Source: Hanleya hanleyi (lineage: Eukaryota; Mollusca; Polyplacophora; Lepidopleurida; Hanleyidae). From it: a stretch of DNA of 64,000 nucleotides. The notes under the pieces were generated by a model, which was not told the DNA's origin, made no database searches, and saw nothing but the letters and a program-made list of their open reading frames with translations. Position 1 is the first letter of the stretch. The number at the start of each line of letters is the position of its first letter. The stretch lies in assembly GCA_036873755.1 (NCBI GenBank), contig JAVTVY010033707.1, positions 78,302 to 142,301 on the forward strand, read 5' to 3'. The translations under genes and the position numbers were made by a program. Shown here piece after piece: positions 58,576-64,000 of this stretch.

Positions 58576-59730
58576 TGATATGCGTTACTCCTGACGTCAT
58601 ATTCTACCACAGGCGATATCAAATCGTTGGTGTCGTTTGTTAGAAGGGATATGGGAAATACATCTTGTACCGGTAACCAGTAGAAAAAATCGTTTATTTC
58701 CAATGAACCCCACTAAACGTTGCCTAGCTATATCCCATAGTAATCACACTATGACAGTCCATCTTGCCGAAGTATGTGGTTTCGTGCCTTGGCGTTTATA
58801 AAGCTATTAAGCATTACCACGTGAGGCAAGTTATAATTTGAACAACTCCAATCCTAACAATTTCCTCTCTCTACCGCTCTTTAAATAACTGTACCGGTCC
58901 ATACAACTATATGGCTTAGGAAACAGATTTAACCAATCGTGCATGGTATATGATCCGCCCTGGTTAAACATGGGTTGTTCTAACAATATATAACTAAACT
59001 TCTTCGTCAAAAGAATTTTCCAATCATTGAAGGAAACGAATAGAGTTAAAAGGGAATTCATTTAATTGTTTAATTTTTTCTCGCATCTTTATGGCGTTCA
59101 GACTCCAGTGGAGATGCGGCAATCAAACACAGCTATGACTTGTGTCATATGTTAGACTGTGCAGCGGAACGTCACAAAACCATGAAGCTGGCTGTGTCAA
59201 ATTATCTCATTTTGAATGCAGTGGTTCAGCTTGACATCAGTAATCCTCACCGATATCAGGCTTATTTATATCAGCCTTTAAAACAGAAAGAAACCAGGGC
59301 AGTGTCAGACAAGAGAAGATGAATTAGTTTTAATGGGCGATATGACATGAACTGATGTTACGTCAGCATGCTTACACGTGTATCACGCGCAAGCGATTTG
59401 ACGGTGAATTGGCGACATGAGCCAATGAAGGATCCGCCATCTTCCGCGTACATTTCCCGCCTAGAGGGAGGAGGAACCTAAAGCTCGACACCAAATTTTG
59501 GAGGAAAGAACAAGGATGCCGTATTTACGGTTAAATGATTTTGTACCATGGTATATATTGGTTATAGGCAGCTTTAAATACGAATTATGGCAGGCTTGGC
59601 GATTTTATACCGTGGTACAAATTGATTATAAACCTCCTTATATAAATATATAAATATACTATTCACTGGCATCCCGCAAAGATAATTTTGGCGGGTTCGG
59701 CGATTTATTCCATGGTGGGCCTACAAAATA
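58576..59730. other. Non-coding, nothing recognised
   Basis: AT-rich sequence between two satellites. A 60-codon frame at 59140-59322 has no recognised domain. No RNA gene seen. Confidence 0.5.
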
Positions 59731-60280
59731 TTTATAAAATAGGCATACAATAAATATGTTTTCAGCATGGTATAAAATAGGCATACAATAAATATGTTTT
59801 CAGCATGGTATAAAATAGGCATACAATAAATATGTTTTCAGCATGGTATAAAATAGGCATACAATAAATATGTTTTCAGCATGGTATAAAATAGGCATAC
59901 AATAAATAATATGTTTTCAGCATGGTATAAAATAGGCATACAATAAATATGTTTTCAGCATGGTATAAAATAGGCATACAATAAATATGTTTTCAGCATG
60001 GTATAAAATAGGCATACAATAAATATGTTTTCAGCATGGTATAAAATAGGCATACAATAAATATGTTTTCAGCATGGTATAAAATAGGCATACAATAAAT
60101 ATGTTTTCAGCATGGTATAAAATGGGCATACAATAAATATGTTTTCAGCATGGTATAAAATAGGCATACAATAAATGTGTTTTCAGCATGGTATAAAATA
60201 GGCATACAATAAATATGTTTTCAGCATGGTATAAAATAGGCATACAATAAATATGTTTTCAGCATGGTATAAAATGACGA
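59731..60280. repeat. 38-bp satellite
   Basis: About 14 copies of AGGCATACAATAAATATGTT followed by TTCAGCATGGTATAAAAT, almost identical apart from a 3-bp insertion near 59905 and single changes near 60123 and 60175. Each unit contains a TATAAAA and an AATAAA-like string, simply as a result of its base composition. Confidence 0.95.
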
Positions 60281-61419
60281 ATTATGGCAAGGATGGCCAA
60301 CCATATGTTTGCTTACTGTATACGTACCGTATAAATTATGCCCTATATATTTACAATAAATTGTCAATAATGTACTGCCAACTCGATCGCCTGACCTTTG
60401 AATGCAAAGATTATAAATTACAGGTACAAATCTCCAAGCAACCATATATCGCATTGAGTGTTGTATTGATACCCATGCACAGCTTGTGATGTGAACCGTT
60501 ACATATTCACTGAGAGAATTCGATAAGATCGGTGTCCCATAACAAATGCATGTGCCGTACTACAACGAGCGGTCAACAAAGTGTGATCGAGTCACGCACA
60601 TGTGAACCCCCTATAACACACGGGACGGTGGTCTAATCAGATAGACATATACCTGTTGACAGGACTATCTCTTTCATTCTCAAGGTAGGATTTCTCATTA
60701 CCAATTTTGCACCTTGACAGACTAAAGGGTGCTTCATGCGTTGAGAGGGGAGAAAACAAAAAATATTGACTATTGCTATTTGTCCAGCCTACATGTTTAC
60801 CTCTTAAATCACAAAACAGAAATATAAACAGAAGTGGTGTAACATATGGAAACCCTAATGTGACTACTCTCCTCCTCGTGAGATTTTGACGAGATTCATA
60901 CCCCATAATCCCCACGGAATCTCGCAATGTCGTGAATGTTGTGCGAGAGTGCAGGAGATCAATCTCTCACTTTCACCATGCGAAGTGAACAGGTCGAAAA
61001 CGCAAGGACGAGAGTGGCCCCATTGTTCTTCAATTGTAAAGGGTTCCAAGATTTTGGCAAGCATGCATCGTTTCATCCTCGCGAGCCAGTGTATCGATCG
61101 ATCTGCCAGTGTATCGATCGATCTGTTAGGATCGATGCACTGGCTTGGTTAGTTATTTGTGCAAGTTATGGATATAAATAGATCAAGGGGTATCCTCTAA
61201 ATCAAACCAATCAGTGAACGCGCTAATGCAGCTGAAATCGACATCGGTGGTCAACGCAAAAACCGCATGCTAATTCAAAACAAGCGCGGGGAATGAAATG
61301 TACAAGATTGTATAATAGAGGCATCAGTAGTAGTATAAGGTGATTTAAAGTCTTATTGACCTACTTGTTTGTTCCCCCGGGTAAAATTTAAGGGGGTACT
61401 TGGTCGATGGGGAGGAAAA
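60281..61419. other. Non-coding, small duplication and palindrome
   Basis: Two direct copies of GCCAGTGTATCGATCGATCT at 61084-61123 are followed by AGGATCGATGCACTGGC, an imperfect inverted partner. No gene was accepted. Confidence 0.5.
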
Positions 61420-63125
61420 CTACCTCCAACACAGAAGAGTTCCAATGGGGAGGTAACTCTTGATGCACTTTTGTGATTTTTGGCAAATGCCGGGTTATCT
61501 TCCCTGATTCGAACATTTGCATATTAAATCTATACAGGAAAATGCATGTATGGGGTATGGATGGTCCGATGGGGTCGTATGAGGTATCAATGTAAAGGAT
61601 TCGTGAAGGGGCATCCGATGGGCTGGATGTGGGTTGAAATATCGGCATTCTGCGCATGCGCAGTAGACCAAGGGTATGGAAATAGACGTTTTCGGATCGT
61701 TGTGGGTCACTCGTGGTCCGATGGAGTCGTATGAGGTATCAATGTGAAGCACACATGAGGGGGCATCTGACTGGACTAGCGGCTCGGGCGTTGTCACCAT
61801 TCTGCGCATGCGCAGACAGGGAATTGTGGGAAAAGGGTATGGAAATAGACGTTTTGAGATCTAGGGGAGCCCCTAATGGGCCGATAGAGTCGTATGAGGT
61901 ATCACTGTGAAGCATTCGTAAAGGGGCATCCGCCTGGACTAGTGGCTCAGGCGTTGTCAACACTCTGCGCATGCGCAAACAGAGAATTGTGGGAAAAGGG
62001 TATGGAAATAGACGTTTTGGGGTCTAGGGGAGCCACTAATGGTCCAACTGGGTCATATGAGGTATCAATGTGAAGCATTCGTAAAGGGGCATCTGATGGG
62101 CTGGGTGCGGGGTTGAAATATCGGCATTCTGCGCATGCGCGGTGGACCAAGGGTATGGAAATGGTATGGACTAGCGGCTCGGGCGTTGTCACCATTCTGC
62201 GCATGCGCAGACAGGGAATTGTGGGAAAAGGGTATGGAAATAGACGTTTTGGGATCTAAGGGAGCCCCTAATGGGCCGATAGAGTCGTATGAGATATCAC
62301 TGTGAAGCATTCGTAAAGGGGCATCCGCCTGGACTAGTGGCTCAGGCGTTGTCAACACTCTGCGCATGCGCAGACAGGGAATTGTGGGAAAAGGGTATGG
62401 AAATAGACGTTTTGGGATCTAGGGGAGCCCCTAATGGGCCTATGGAGTCGCATGAGGTATCAATGTGAAGCCTATGTGAGGGGGCATCCCCCTGGACTAG
62501 TGTCTCGGCCGTTGTCAACATTCTGCGCATGCGCAGACAGGGAATTTTGGGAAAAGAGTATGGAGATAGACGTTTTTGGATCTAGGGGAGCCCCTAATGG
62601 GCCGATAGAGTCGTATGAGGTATCAATGTGAAGCATTCGTAAAGGGGCATCCGCCTGGACTAGTGGCTCGGGCGTTGTCAACACTCTGCGCATGCGCAAA
62701 CAGGGAATTGTGAGAAAAGGGTATGGAAATAGACGTTTTGGGGTCTGGGTGGGCCACTATTGGTCCTATAGAGTCGTATGAGGTATCAATGTGAAGCATT
62801 CGCAAAGGAGTATCCACCTGGACTACTGTATCGGCCGTTGTCAACATTCTGCGCATGCGCAGACAGGGAATTGTGGGAAAAGGGCCTTGGAATGGACATT
62901 TTGGGATCTATTTGGGCCCCTGGTCGCCCGATGGGGTCGAGTGAGGTATCGTTGTAAAGGATACGTGAGGGGGCATCCGCCTGGACTAGTATGACGTGGA
63001 ACTGACGTCATTCTGCGCATGCGCAGTAGACAAAGGGTATGGAAATAGACGTTTTAGGGTCTAGGTGGGTCCCTAGTGGTCCGATGGAGTTGAGTGAGGT
63101 ATCAATGTAAAGCAGTCGTGAAGGA
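61420..63125 (+). repeat. Third NRF1-motif repeat array (ten copies)
   Basis: CTGCGCATGCGCA-type palindromes lie near 61650, 61802, 61964, 62129, 62198, 62359, 62522, 62686, 62849 and 63012, most spaced 150-165 bp. The repeats share GTATGAGGTATCAATGTGAA, GGGAATTGTGGGAAAAGGG and TAGACGTTTTGGGATCTAGG with the Polinton 2 TIRs. The array is preceded by GGGGAGGTAACTCTTG (61446), the same as the outer end of the Polinton 2 TIR. It is therefore probably the left TIR of a third related element that continues beyond the window. Confidence 0.8.
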
Positions 63126-63400
63126 GCATCCAGTCATGGGTGGGTGCATGTAAAATTAGGATTTTTCCCGAAAATATAAAAGCGGAACACGGACCTTACC
63201 CCTAAAATAGTGGAAAACACCTATCAACCTTAGCCAAAAGGGCTAATATCGGTCCCCGGGCTTATTGGGACCTGCCTATCAAGTCACTGGGGTGGGTGCA
63301 TGTAAAATTAGGATTTTGCCCCGAAAATATAAAAAGCGGAACGCGGACTTTACCCGTAAAATAGGGGAAAACACCTATCAACCCTATCCCAATTTCGGAG
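63126..63400 (+). repeat. Two ~154-bp direct repeats
   Basis: GGGTGGGTGCATGTAAAATT, then AGGATTTT and CCCGAAAATATAAAAAGCGG-type sequence, starting near 63137 and 63291. Non-coding. Confidence 0.85.
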
Positions 63401-63500
63401 CTCCAAGAGCTCCGGAGCTCCGAGTTCCAAGAGCTCCGGAGATCCGAGTTCCAAGAGCTCCGGCGCTTCGAGTTCCAAGAGCTCCGGAGCTCCGACGCCA
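63401..63500 (+). repeat. 27-bp GC-rich tandem repeat
   Basis: About four copies of GAGCTCCGAGTTCCAAGAGC-based units. The frames through it are repeat translations. Confidence 0.85.
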
Positions 63501-63515
63501 CCACCGGGCGTTGAC

Positions 63516-63690
63516 GGGTGAGTGAGTGAGTGAGTGAGTGAGGTGAGTGAGTGTGAGTGAGTGAGTGAGTGAGTGAGGCGTGCACAACGCCCGTGAGGCG
63601 TTCCCAACGCCCGTCTTAACGCATGGACGCACTAACGACGGTGAATGAGTGAGTGAGTGAGTGAGTGAGTGAGTGAGTGAGTGAGTGAGT
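63516..63690 (+). repeat. GAGT microsatellite
   Basis: Long runs of GAGT/GTGA at 63516-63575 and 63644-63690, separated by a short unique segment with two GAGGCGT...CAACGCCCGT phrases. Confidence 0.95.
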
Positions 63691-64000
63691 ACGTGGGATC
63701 TGACTGGACTAATGTATCGTCTGTTTTCATCATTTTGCGCTTGCGCAGTCTGGTCGTCGTATAGAAAGCAGGCATTTGGGGGATTCGTGGAGGTTTGTTG
63801 AGTGGTTGACCATCCCGGGTCAAATGGACCGTGTAGGGTATCAGTGTGAAGCTCTCGTAGGAAAAGTGGAAATTGCCTCTCATTTGTGGGGCGCTCACTT
63901 CCGGATGCGTGGGGCGCTGCCCTCAGCCAATCAGAAGTGAGTATTTTGACCCGGTGCATTATGGGACATATCCAAGATGGCGGCGTCTGCCTTCTGGTTC
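63691..64000 (+). other. Continuation of the TIR-like region to the window edge
   Basis: GTCTGGTCGTCGTATAGAAA and GCAGGCATTTGGGGGAT (63735-63785) match the last NRF1-unit flank of the Polinton 2 left TIR (about 38187-38225). Near the end, AAGATGGCGGCG (63974) is a full YY1-type motif and TGCATTATGGGA resembles a ZNF143-type site. No coding frame was accepted. Confidence 0.6.

Noticed and set aside
58150..60280. Regularly spaced short repeats that could look like a CRISPR array
   Set aside because: Units are head-to-tail with no unique spacers, in eukaryotic DNA with no cas genes; they are satellites.
61388..62856. Series of similar 60-100-codon minus-strand frames
   Set aside because: They are the NRF1-repeat unit read in one frame; each is broken by unit-length changes and they have no protein-like features.
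63262..63959. Long frames at the window end rich in His/Ser/Leu/Thr
   Set aside because: Translations of the GAGT microsatellite and 27-bp repeat.

Overview
The window is animal nuclear DNA, most likely from a marine invertebrate and probably a mollusc. This rests on the repeat make-up and on eukaryotic signals (TATA and CCAAT boxes, an intron, a Pol III tRNA promoter, polyadenylation signals, histone-type 3' ends). No confident host protein-coding gene is visible. The coding content is mobile: one complete Polinton/Maverick (adintovirus-like) element, a second decayed Polinton, an LTR retrotransposon that carries only gag and protease, and fragments of other retroelements. Species is not determined.

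Layout. 1-8.87 kb is non-coding: a ~50-bp tandem array (1.95-2.86 kb), a large inverted-repeat element (arms about 3.32-4.30 and 7.53-8.87 kb), a minisatellite (5.47-6.36 kb) and several palindromic or foldback sequences. 8872-15494 is an LTR retrotransposon inserted into the right arm of that inverted repeat, with a CCAT target duplication. 16.3-16.8 kb is a decayed Gypsy gag fragment, and into it a Polinton has inserted.

Polinton 1 is 16834-34067, exactly bounded: 5'-AG...CT-3' ends, ~0.5-kb terminal inverted repeats (TIRs) and a perfect 6-bp target duplication AATGAG. The left TIR promoter drives a protein-primed DNA polymerase B (plus strand, three frame breaks). A Leu-type tRNA-like gene follows. 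A long minus-strand block then encodes the virion and integration module: adenain-like protease, major capsid candidate, basic core protein, minor capsid (broken), a conserved protein of unknown role (broken), small hydrophobic virion protein, A32-type packaging ATPase, Ser/Thr-rich membrane protein, chromodomain integrase, and a protein with two PC4-like units. The right 5 kb is an accessory region: a Gln-rich acidic protein, two divergent RING proteins and, next to the right TIR, a CARD protein that appears to be spliced through a 73-nt intron to a PC4-like domain. The Gln-rich gene and both RING genes end in sequences that match the metazoan histone mRNA 3' stem-loop, followed by a purine-rich downstream element.

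Polinton 2 (about 36593-49631) has ~1.9-kb TIRs that contain eight copies of a ~152-bp repeat carrying the NRF1-type palindrome TGCGCATGCGCA. It keeps the virion/integrase block in the same order, heavily frameshifted, but lacks polymerase B except for a 14-codon relic at the opposite end. Its protease is split by a ~285-bp dispersed repeat that recurs at 53.1 kb.

49.6-61.4 kb is mainly non-coding DNA with two reverse-transcriptase remnants (52.4-52.9 and 53.4-54.05 kb) and two clean satellites (33 bp at 58.15 kb, 38 bp at 59.7 kb). 61.4-64 kb carries ten more NRF1-type repeats, probably the terminal repeat of a third related element cut by the window edge.
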